Assembly (NCBI GenBank): GCA_041485385.1 | Contig: JBGPJM010000271.1 | Span: 1 to 5,659 of the forward strand | Origin: JBGPJM01 sp041485385 | GTDB lineage: Bacteria; Planctomycetota; Phycisphaerae; Phycisphaerales; UBA1924 | Direction of reading: 5' to 3' | DNA: 5,659 bases | Shown: piece by piece, positions 1 to 5,285 of the stretch | Position numbering within the stretch: the first letter of the stretch is position 1 | Layout: each line of letters starts with the position of its first letter | Made by a program: the position numbers and the translations under genes | The notes under the pieces: generated by a model | Told to the model about the DNA's origin: nothing | Seen by the model: the letters and a program-made list of their open reading frames with translations, nothing else | Database searches by the model: none

Positions 1-83
1 CCAAGGGCAAGGAACTCGACTCTCTGGCTCCGTCGGGTCCTGGATCGGTGCTCAAGGTGATTATCACCATGCGTTTCCGTTAG
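1..83 (+). CDS. C-terminal end of an upstream gene, unidentified (partial)
   Basis: From position 3 one frame is open to a TAG stop at 81-83 and gives 26 residues. The last stretch, LKVIITMRFR, has the alternating hydrophobic pattern of a closing beta strand. Codon third positions are mostly G or C but less extreme than in the neighbours. The start lies outside the window, so the family cannot be named. Another frame is also open here, so the call rests on the strand-like ending and on the fact that the stop falls 15 bases before the next plausible start. If real, the gene is co-directional with the next one and may share its transcript. Confidence 0.45.
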   Translation, partial: KGKELDSLAPSGPGSVLKVIITMRFR

Positions 84-98
84 CGTGCATCCCGCCAC

Positions 99-755
99 AT
101 GCGACGCCTCCCGCCTCATTACCGCTCGGATTGGCTCGGCGCGGCCCCGGCGCCTGTCCGTTGTGGGTTTGCGCTCGTCTTTCTGGCGATGATCGGCGTG
201 CAGCCCGTCCCTCGACCGGCACCTCCCGCCTCGCAGCCAGAACTGAAACGGGTGGACCCCGCCGTCGGCGACATCGGACCGCTGGGTGTGAGCATCCGGG
301 ATATGGGCGTGGACCTTCGCGTCCCAACGGGCTTCCAGGATGTCTACCGCATCAAGGGTCGCGATCCACGCGACCTGCGGTCGGAATCGGGCCTCTTCGT
401 CCGCATCGACGGCGGCATCTACGCTGTATTCGGGCGGTCCGTCTATACCCAGACGCCCCAGGGCCTCTCCGTCGATGTTCCCCCCGGCACGGTGTTCTAC
501 CTCGGCGGGCTGCCGACGTCGATCACGGGCGAGCCCGTTGTGCCGCTCTCGGCGAACTACGCCGATACCAGCGCCAGCACGCGCATCCCGGATGCCCCCC
601 CGCCCCCCCCCGCCCCCCCGGCCGGCGCGCCACGCCGCCCGTCCACGGCGCCCGTCCCGCCGGGCATTTTCACCAGCGAACCCCTGCGCGCCCGCGTCGT
701 CCGCGACCTGCTTGCGGCGGCAGCCGCGGCGGCACAGCGGCCTGACGTGAAATAG
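99..755 (+). CDS. Hypothetical exported protein with Pro/Ala-rich tail
   Basis: I do not recognise this 218-residue protein. An ATG start at 99 puts arginines ahead of a hydrophobic stretch at about residues 22-36 (CGFALVFLAMIGVQPV), which fits a signal peptide or N-terminal anchor. A Pro-rich linker (36-47) follows. Residues 60-140 look like a small beta-rich domain, with IDGGIYAVFGRSVYTQTP and VPPGTVFYLGG as its most structured parts. Residues 166-190 are Pro/Ala-rich, and the end is a helical segment with seven consecutive alanines. No ribosome site precedes the ATG; an in-frame ATG at 189 would remove most of the signal peptide, so 99 is preferred. All three plus frames stay open until about 745-755, so codon bias alone does not fix the frame. 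I chose this frame because it gives a signal-like N-terminus and a structured middle. It converges with floA, with 25 bases between the stops. Function unknown. Confidence 0.7.
   Translation: MRRLPPHYRSDWLGAAPAPVRCGFALVFLAMIGVQPVPRPAPPASQPELKRVDPAVGDIGPLGVSIRDMGVDLRVPTGFQDVYRIKGRDPRDLRSESGLFVRIDGGIYAVFGRSVYTQTPQGLSVDVPPGTVFYLGGLPTSITGEPVVPLSANYADTSASTRIPDAPPPPPAPPAGAPRRPSTAPVPPGIFTSEPLRARVVRDLLAAAAAAAQRPDVK
595..619 (+). repeat. C7-G-C9-G-C7 homopolymer tract inside the hypothetical gene
   Basis: Three runs of cytosine (595-601, 603-611, 613-619) are separated by single G bases. In frame they encode the proline/alanine run near residues 166-175. Long mononucleotide runs of this kind are prone to replication slippage and to sequencing or assembly length errors. 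A change of one base would switch the last ~45 residues to another frame, but the protein length would barely change because the other two frames stop at 745 and 750. Confidence 0.85.
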
Positions 756-780
756 CGCGAGGTCCCGCCTCCTTAGTCCG

Positions 781-1854
781 TTACGACGTCCCCTCGCCCT
801 GCCCGTGCCCGTCACCGGCGATCGATGAGCGCATCGCGGTGTCCGCCTGCACGTTCTTCATGCGGTAGTAGTCCATAATGCCGAAGTTCCCCTTGCGGAA
901 CGCCTCGGCCATCGCCTTGGGCACCTCCGCCTCGGCCAGCACCACCAGCGCCTTGTTCTCCTGGATCTTGGCCTTGTTCTCCTGCTCCTGCGCCATCGCC
1001 ATGGCGCGGCGCTTCTCGGCCTCGGCCTGGAAGCGCGACTTGTCGGCCTGCGCCTGGTCGGCCTGGAGCTTGGCCCCGATGTTCTCCCCGACGTCGATGT
1101 CCGCGATGTCGATCGAGAGGATCTCGAACGCCGTACCGGCGTCCAGCCCCTTCTGCATCACCGTCTTGGAGATATTGTCCGGGTTCGCCAGGACGTCCTT
1201 GTGCGTGCGTGCCGAGCCGATCGTCGTGACGATGCCCTCGCCCACGCGCGCGATGATCGTCTCCTCCGTCGCCCCGCCCACCAAGCGGGCGATATTCGTC
1301 CGCACCGTGACACGCGCCTTGGCCTTGAGCTGGATCCCGTCCTGCGCCACCGCATCGATCGTCGAGCGGGGGCCCTGCTGGCTCGGGCAGTCGATCACCT
1401 TCGGGTTCACCGATGTCTGCACCGCGTCCAGGATATCACGCCCGGCGAGGTCGATGGCCGTCGCCGTCCCCCAGTCCAGGTTGATCTTCGCGCCCTTGGC
1501 GGCGATGAGGGCGCTGATCACGTGCGGCACCCGACCTCCCGCCAGGTAGTGCGTCTCGAGCTTCGCCGTCGAGATATCCAGCCCCGCCTTGACCGCCCGG
1601 ATCCGTGAGAAGACCACCGTCCGCAGGTCCACCTTCCTCAGGCGCATGCCGATCAGGTCCAGCAACCCCACCCGCGCGTTGGAGAAGAGCGCCTGGATGT
1701 ACAGGTTCAGGAACTGCCCGATGATGAACACCGCCACGAGCAGGAACAGCGCGAAGACCAGCCCCGCGACGATCCAGATGATGTTGTTGGTGCCGCCGCT
1801 GCTGGTGCCGCCCTGCGCCAGCATGGTCTCGGTGATGCTCAATGAACTCTGCAT
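781..1854 (-). CDS. floA: Flotillin-like protein FloA (SPFH family)
   Basis: The 357-residue product matches my recollection of Bacillus subtilis FloA (YqfA, about 331 aa) along most of its length. Such proteins oligomerise on the inner face of the membrane and organise membrane microdomains and fluidity. A membrane segment lies at about residues 24-50 (IIWIVAGLVFALFLLVAVF). The SPFH region follows, with hallmark strings IGMRLRKV (68-75), LETHYLAGG (99-107), IDLAGRDILDAVQ (134-146), SVNPKVI (148-154), ARVGEGIVTTIGSA (202-215) and GTAFEILSIDIADIDVGENIGA (240-261). An Ala/Glu/Gln-rich coiled coil covers about 262-320, and the end keeps GNFGIMDYYRMKN. Compared with FloA of Bacillus there is a short insertion after VID (about 155-167, containing a Cys) and a longer N-terminus. 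The ATG at 1854 has a GGAG 10 bases upstream, while Met11 has none, so the longer start is chosen. It is the last gene of the nfeD-nfeD-floA block, 110 bases after short nfeD. Confidence 0.96.
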   Translation of the reverse strand: MQSSLSITETMLAQGGTSSGGTNNIIWIVAGLVFALFLLVAVFIIGQFLNLYIQALFSNARVGLLDLIGMRLRKVDLRTVVFSRIRAVKAGLDISTAKLETHYLAGGRVPHVISALIAAKGAKINLDWGTATAIDLAGRDILDAVQTSVNPKVIDCPSQQGPRSTIDAVAQDGIQLKAKARVTVRTNIARLVGGATEETIIARVGEGIVTTIGSARTHKDVLANPDNISKTVMQKGLDAGTAFEILSIDIADIDVGENIGAKLQADQAQADKSRFQAEAEKRRAMAMAQEQENKAKIQENKALVVLAEAEVPKAMAEAFRKGNFGIMDYYRMKNVQADTAMRSSIAGDGHGQGEGTS

Positions 1855-1864
1855 TGGTCAGCTA

Positions 1865-1868
1865 CTCC
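1865..1868 (-). promoter_or_regulatory. Ribosome binding site of floA
   Basis: On the minus strand a GGAG lies 10 bases before the floA ATG. It decides between Met1 and Met11, because the latter has no comparable site. The palindromes at 1869-1890 abut its 5' side. Confidence 0.55.
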
Positions 1869-1890
1869 GGCGGGCGCCCGCCCGCGCGGG
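1869..1890. repeat. Two adjacent GC palindromes before the floA ribosome site
   Basis: A 14-base perfect palindrome, ggcgggcgcccgcc (1869-1882), overlaps a 10-base perfect palindrome, cccgcgcggg (1881-1890). In the operon mRNA they would sit immediately upstream of the floA Shine-Dalgarno. Palindromes arise easily in such GC-rich DNA, and perfect palindromes lack the loop a stable RNA hairpin needs. A structure that sets floA translation or processing between short nfeD and floA is possible but unproven. Confidence 0.4.
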
Positions 1891-1925
1891 TCCGCATCGC
1901 AAAGCCCACCCCTCTGCGCGCGGGC

Positions 1926-1931
1926 AGTATA
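1926..1931 (-). promoter_or_regulatory. Possible -10 element of an internal floA promoter
   Basis: TATACT on the minus strand lies 71 bases before the floA start, in the only long gap of the operon. The hexamer equals the candidate before nfeD-long and differs from the sigma-70 consensus at one base. No -35 is visible at 16-18 bases; the upstream DNA is nearly pure G/C. A weak call. Confidence 0.2.
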
Positions 1932-1964
1932 CGCCCGACGCCCGACCCCCCCGCCGCCCCCGTC

Positions 1965-2480
1965 TCACCCCACCGGCCTCACCTTGATCTGGTTGTCCAC
2001 CACCGCCGTGATCCGCACCTTCGTTCCCGCCCGGATCATCGACGTCTCCGCCAGGGCGTCCACCTTGGTTTCACCGACGCGGATTGTTCCCACGGGGCGC
2101 AGGTCCGTCAGCGCCACGCCCTCCGAGCCGATGAGGAGACCCAGGTCCTCGCTTGCTGCATCCCCGTCCTTGGCCCCCGACGACCCCAGCCCCGGCTCCT
2201 CCTCGCCGCCGCTTCCGAACAGCAGCTTCTTCCCGAGCGGTGTGCTGGGCATGATGTTCAGCGCGAAGAACCCCACCACCGGCCCGAGGATCAGGATCCC
2301 CAGCAGCCCCAGGACCCCCCACACCACGCTCACCTGGAACAGGCACACCACCCCCGCGATCGCCATGGCCGCGGCCATCAGCGAGATCATCCCCGCCGAC
2401 GGAACGAAAACCTCCACCACGATGAGCAGCAGCGCCGCCGCGAGCAAAGCCAACCCCCACGCAAGGTATGACTCGCTCAC
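1965..2480 (-). CDS. nfeD: Short NfeD-family membrane protein (no protease domain)
   Basis: This 171-residue protein has three hydrophobic helices at about residues 7-26, 31-50 and 53-76, then a Gly/Glu/Ser-rich linker (88-112) and a C-terminal NfeD beta-barrel (OB-like) domain at about 115-170. The barrel has the typical pattern GSEGVALTDLRPVGTIRVG, then a DALAE strand and GTKVRITAVVDNQIKVRPV at the end. NfeD barrels are thought to bind flotillin/stomatin partners, and floA is the next gene, so a FloA partner role is the natural inference. The start is GTG, overlapping the stop of nfeD-long as GTGA, which implies translational coupling. A GGAGGAG seven bases upstream supports it. The barrel shares its ALTxLRPxGxxxVG pattern with the end of the long NfeD, so the two probably arose by duplication or form a related pair. 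The protease domain is absent by design, not by truncation. Confidence 0.92.
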   Translation of the reverse strand: MSESYLAWGLALLAAALLLIVVEVFVPSAGMISLMAAAMAIAGVVCLFQVSVVWGVLGLLGILILGPVVGFFALNIMPSTPLGKKLLFGSGGEEEPGLGSSGAKDGDAASEDLGLLIGSEGVALTDLRPVGTIRVGETKVDALAETSMIRAGTKVRITAVVDNQIKVRPVG

Positions 2481-4390
2481 GCCGTTGCTCCTCCGGTGCC
2501 GCCTTCGGCGATCTCGCCGGGAGTCCCGGGCCCGGGCGGATTACCGACGCGCTCGACGGAAACCCTGAACGCGTCCACCGACGCTATGCGCACGAGTTCT
2601 CCCGAGTTGATGAACCCCATATCCGCCACCACGTCGAAGATCTTATCCCCCACCTGGACCCGTCCCGCCGGGCGGAGCGGCGTCAGCGCCGTGCCGACCA
2701 CGCCCACCTGCAGCCCGCCGCGCGGCAGGGGGTCCATCGCGGCCAGCAGGCCCTCGTCGCTCTGGCCCGAGTCGTCCTTCAGCACCAGCCTGTTGAGGAT
2801 CGGCAGCGACCCGAGGTGCTTGCCGACGAAGTACATCAGCACGCCGGACGTCGCCGCGCTGATCAGGATCGTGGTCAGGCCATAGAGCAGGTCGCTGCGC
2901 CCCTTCGGCGAATCCGGGAAGAGGCCCTCGCCGCCGCCCACGAACGTCCCCATGAGCCCGCCGAAGAAGAGCAGGATCCCCGCGACGCCGAAGAAGCCGA
3001 AGCCGGGGATCACCAGGATCTCCAGCGCGATGAACACCAGCCCCACGAGGATGGCCGCCACCTCCCACCAGTTGGCCATGTCGTTGAGCATGGGCGGGGC
3101 GATCAGCAGCACCAGCGAAACCATCGCCACGGCCCCGGGAAGGATCAGCCCGGGGTGCGTCATCTCGATGAACAGCCCCAGGAGCAACACCACGATGAGC
3201 AGGCCGCGAACGTAGTTGTTCACCAGGAAGACCACCAGCGACTCCGACCAACTCTCGTCCAGACGGCGCAGGTTGGTCGCCCCGAAGAAGCTCTTCAGCT
3301 GCTCGTCGTTCTTCACGGTTTTCGCCGCCAGCCCGTACCGCAGGAGCTGTGACTCGTTGAACGTGAAGATGCCCTTTCCATCGGACACCTTCTCGAGCTT
3401 CCGCCACTGCCCGCGCTCGGCTTCAGTCAAGACCGGTCGGGCCGTGGCGAACTGCTGCCGCACGGTGATGTCCTTGACCGCCTGCGGACCCAGCAGGGGC
3501 GACGCGGGCTGGAAGTCCGCCGGCGTCGGCGGCGACGGTGCTTCTCTCGGGCCGGGGACCACTGGGGGCGGAGCGCCGCCGTGGCGGAAGCGGCCGCGCC
3601 GGCCCGAGTTGGGGCTGTCGTCGGCGATCGGTTCGGGGACCGGCGCCCCCGACGCCGCCGCAAGCGTGGTGGGCTCCGTTTCCGGCGGCTCGCCGAACAG
3701 CAACTGGTGCTCGGCGCGGTCGATGAACAACCGCTGCCCGGTTGTCGTGTTCTCGACCAGCCACAGCTCGACGCCGCGGCTGACCAGCCCTTGCACCAGC
3801 TTCTCGTCGTACCCCCGCCTCCTGGCCGAGTCGACCAGTTCCCCGAGCCACGGCCCCATCAGCTTCTGGCGCTCGGTCTCCGGCAGCGCGTTGAGCTGAC
3901 CGAACATGTCGGCGACGATGACCGCCGCCGCCCCCATCCGCGATACATCCGACACCACCATCTCGCGGCACGCCAGCGCGATCGCCGCGCCGCCGGAGTA
4001 CGCCTGTGTGTGCACCCACGCCACGGTGTTCGGCACCGGTGACGTCTTGATCAGCGTGCAGATTTCCAGCACCGCCCCAAGGTCTCCTCCGGGCGTGTCC
4101 AGCTCGAACACGATCGCATCCGCCCCGCCCTCCGCCGCGGCCTTCATCCGGCGCTTGACGCTGCGAGCCATGGTCCGGTCGATCTCCCGATCGATCGTGA
4201 TGACCGCCACGTTCCTGGCCTGTCGTGCCGCCGGCACCAGCGTCATCGTTCCGGCCTGCTGCCGGGGCATCCCCTGGGCCATCGACACCAGCAGCAGAGC
4301 CAGAGCGGCCGACGACCCCATCAGGCGCCGCGCCATCACCCACCACCCGCCCGCTCGCCCGCCGCAGATTCGATTCAGTGCCATAGACAT
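2477..4390 (-). CDS. nfeD: Long NfeD: ClpP-class membrane serine protease with NfeD domain
   Basis: The 637-residue protein is a long-form NfeD, a membrane-anchored serine protease that accompanies flotillins and stomatins (compare archaeal 1510-N and Bacillus YqeZ). A signal peptide or anchor lies near residues 19-41 (ARRLMG then ALALLLVSMAQG). The ClpP-like domain spans about 58-230: VAVITIDREID at its start, FELDTPGGDLGA (95-106), the nucleophile Ser132 in AYSGGAAIAL, and GAAAVI (153-158). Lys176 in ETERQK sits where the family places the general base. A Pro/Gly/Arg-rich linker follows (about 233-300). Four or so membrane helices occupy about 384-525 (including FIEMTHPGLILPGA and EILVIPGFGFFGVAG), and the NfeD beta-barrel about 555-612. 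The ATG at 4390 has AAGG six bases and AGGAG 12 bases upstream; Met19 would give a more compact signal peptide and is the alternative. First gene of the block, overlapping the next by four bases. Confidence 0.94.
   Translation of the reverse strand: MSMALNRICGGRAGGWWVMARRLMGSSAALALLLVSMAQGMPRQQAGTMTLVPAARQARNVAVITIDREIDRTMARSVKRRMKAAAEGGADAIVFELDTPGGDLGAVLEICTLIKTSPVPNTVAWVHTQAYSGGAAIALACREMVVSDVSRMGAAAVIVADMFGQLNALPETERQKLMGPWLGELVDSARRRGYDEKLVQGLVSRGVELWLVENTTTGQRLFIDRAEHQLLFGEPPETEPTTLAAASGAPVPEPIADDSPNSGRRGRFRHGGAPPPVVPGPREAPSPPTPADFQPASPLLGPQAVKDITVRQQFATARPVLTEAERGQWRKLEKVSDGKGIFTFNESQLLRYGLAAKTVKNDEQLKSFFGATNLRRLDESWSESLVVFLVNNYVRGLLIVVLLLGLFIEMTHPGLILPGAVAMVSLVLLIAPPMLNDMANWWEVAAILVGLVFIALEILVIPGFGFFGVAGILLFFGGLMGTFVGGGEGLFPDSPKGRSDLLYGLTTILISAATSGVLMYFVGKHLGSLPILNRLVLKDDSGQSDEGLLAAMDPLPRGGLQVGVVGTALTPLRPAGRVQVGDKIFDVVADMGFINSGELVRIASVDAFRVSVERVGNPPGPGTPGEIAEGGTGGATA
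2488..2494 (-). promoter_or_regulatory. Strong ribosome binding site of short nfeD
   Basis: GGAGGAG on the minus strand ends seven bases before the GTG start. It lies inside the coding end of nfeD-long. It is the best Shine-Dalgarno in the window and fixes the GTG as the start of the overlapping gene, possibly compensating for the weaker start codon. Confidence 0.75.
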
Positions 4391-4416
4391 GTCGGACCTT
4401 CGCTCCTAGCCGCTGA

Positions 4417-4422
4417 AGTATA
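4417..4422 (-). promoter_or_regulatory. Candidate -10 element of the nfeD-floA operon promoter
   Basis: On the minus strand TATACT lies 26 bases before the nfeD-long ATG, leaving room for a short leader with the ribosome site at 4403-4407. It differs from the TATAAT consensus at one base and stands out in GC-rich DNA. No good -35 is found at the usual distance; TTTACG occurs but is 24 bases away. The 123-base gap after the NUDIX gene makes a promoter here likely, but the exact site is a guess. Confidence 0.35.
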
Positions 4423-4457
4423 GAACGCGGCCATACTCCGGCCCCTCGTAAAGGGTT

Positions 4458-4479
4458 GTTCGGATCGCGGGGGCCGAAC
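4458..4479. repeat. Inverted repeat GTTCGG / CCGAAC between the NUDIX gene and nfeD
   Basis: A 6-bp perfect inverted repeat flanks a 10-base G-rich loop. On the minus strand it lies 35 bases after the NUDIX stop and about 35 bases upstream of the TATACT candidate. It could be a weak terminator of the NUDIX transcript or an operator for nfeD. No T-run follows on the minus strand, so an intrinsic terminator is not well supported. Confidence 0.3.
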
Positions 4480-4487
4480 GTTCATTC

Positions 4488-4508
4488 GGAATGGGGAATG
4501 GGGAATGG
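4488..4508. repeat. Three tandem copies of the 7-mer GGAATGG
   Basis: The unit GGAATGG repeats exactly three times with no spacer, immediately past the NUDIX stop codon, and runs on into GGGGGG. A short repeat of this kind may expand or contract by slippage. No function can be assigned. Confidence 0.75.
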
Positions 4509-4513
4509 GGGGA

Positions 4514-5053
4514 TCACCCCTCCTGTTCCACCGTCCAGGTCATGTTCTCCCCGTCGCCTTTGGAGCAATCGATGTGCAACGTGAAGAACCCCGGCCTGCC
4601 GTCTCCCCGTTCATTTCTCTTGATGAGCGGCCAGATGATCCGCCGGTCGGTCTCCGGCAGCGGCAGGCCCTCCAGCTCATCGAAGGTGAACCACTCCAGC
4701 CGCCCCTCCCGGATCTCCCTGGCTTCGACCCTCACGGGCCCCATGACCCGGTAGTAGAACAGCAGCCAGTGGCCCTTTCGCTCGTACGAGGCCTCGCTGA
4801 TCAGTCCCGCCAGGTGAAGGCGGTCGATGGGCACCTCGATCCCGGCCTCTTCCATGATCTCGCGCTGGGCGCACTGGGCCGGCGACTCCCCTGTTTCCAT
4901 GTCCAGCTTCCCCCCGATGGGTGAGCAGAGCCCGAAGTTCGGTTCCTTCTTGCGCCGCAGAAGCAGGAGCCGCCCCTGCTCATCGCGCAGATCGCACAGG
5001 CAGGCAAGCCTGTACGGCAACGCGTTCGCCGGCGTGTTTGGTGTGTTTCCCAT
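4514..5053 (-). CDS. NUDIX hydrolase
   Basis: The 179-residue product carries a Nudix box at residues 47-72: GG, GE at 55-56, then REIMEEAGI (64-72). Glu65, Glu68 and Glu69 are the expected metal ligands. NUDIX enzymes hydrolyse nucleoside diphosphates linked to another group; the substrate cannot be read from the sequence, though a MutT-like nucleotide-sanitising role is a reasonable guess. The fold is otherwise complete: strands ALPYRLACLCDL and RLLLLRRKK before the box, HWLLFYYRVMG and LEWFTFDEL after it. The C-terminus has GFFTLHIDC then MTWTVEQ. The spacing from Gly48 to Glu56 is seven residues rather than the usual five, so the first loop of the box is two longer. The frame extends upstream to a GTG at 5221, but the extra 56 residues are Pro/Arg/Ser-rich without structure, so the ATG at 5053 is chosen. 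No clear ribosome site precedes it. It is co-directional with nfeD but 123 bases away. Confidence 0.9.
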   Translation of the reverse strand: MGNTPNTPANALPYRLACLCDLRDEQGRLLLLRRKKEPNFGLCSPIGGKLDMETGESPAQCAQREIMEEAGIEVPIDRLHLAGLISEASYERKGHWLLFYYRVMGPVRVEAREIREGRLEWFTFDELEGLPLPETDRRIIWPLIKRNERGDGRPGFFTLHIDCSKGDGENMTWTVEQEG

Positions 5054-5084
5054 CTGTCGAGAGGATAGCTGCGGACAAACCGGG

Positions 5085-5094
5085 GAGAGCTCTC
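5085..5094. repeat. 10-bp perfect palindrome GAGAGCTCTC upstream of the NUDIX gene
   Basis: The palindrome lies 31 bases before the NUDIX ATG, where an operator could sit. A single short palindrome is weak evidence and it may be chance. The rest of 5054-5222 is GC-rich DNA in which I see no convincing promoter. Confidence 0.2.
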
Positions 5095-5222
5095 GCTGAG
5101 GCGCGGAGGGCGCGGGAAGAAGGAAGCGCGGACGCGGGGCGGGGACGGGGTCGCGCGACGCCAGCGCATTCCCCGCAACAGGGGTGGGCCCGATTTGTGC
5201 GCGCTGCGAATTCGTTGGCACT

Positions 5223-5252
5223 CTTAGGCATCCTTAGGCATCCTTCGACATC
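5223..5252. repeat. 10-bp tandem repeat CTTAGGCATC
   Basis: Two perfect copies of CTTAGGCATC (5223-5232, 5233-5242) are followed by a third copy with two changes, CTTCGACATC (5243-5252). The next bases, CTTAGAG, begin a fourth partial unit that is also the left arm of the hairpin at 5252-5270. A 10-bp period equals about one helical turn, so each unit would present the same face to a bound protein. The array lies between the ATPase-like gene and the NUDIX gene. It could be a protein-binding array, iteron-like sites, an element edge or simple slippage. Confidence 0.75.
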
Positions 5253-5270
5253 CTTAGAGAAGTTCTAAGG
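5252..5270 (-). terminator. Hairpin downstream of the RepA-like ATPase fragment
   Basis: CCTTAGA and TCTAAGG form a 7-bp perfect stem around the 5-base loop GAAGT. On the minus strand it begins 15 bases after the TGA of the ATPase fragment, the right place for a transcription terminator. It lacks a following T-run and has only three G-C pairs, so rho-independent termination would be weak. It may instead belong to the adjoining repeat array. Confidence 0.35.
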
Positions 5271-5285
5271 GATTTGGGGCGGAAA

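Noticed and set aside
131..750. Alternative plus frames (204 and 136 codons) over the hypothetical gene
   Set aside because: They are Arg/Pro/Ala/Ser-rich without a signal peptide or ordered segments. The frame starting at 99 has both.
756..780. Possible bidirectional terminator between the convergent stops
   Set aside because: Only a 4-bp GAGG/CCTC stem (759-771) with no T-run is visible.
878..1608. Plus-strand ORFs of 223 and 135 codons over floA
   Set aside because: They are antisense shadows of a strongly conserved flotillin frame and show no domain-like structure of their own.
2468..3352. Plus-strand 294-codon ORF antisense to nfeD-long
   Set aside because: Its His/Gln/Arg/Asp/Glu-rich translation is the mirror of a GC-rich gene with strong third-position bias. 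The minus-strand frame is a clear NfeD.
5054..5221. N-terminal extension of the NUDIX protein to a GTG at 5221
   Set aside because: The extra 56 residues are unstructured Pro/Arg/Ser sequence, and the ATG at 5053 gives a normal NUDIX length.
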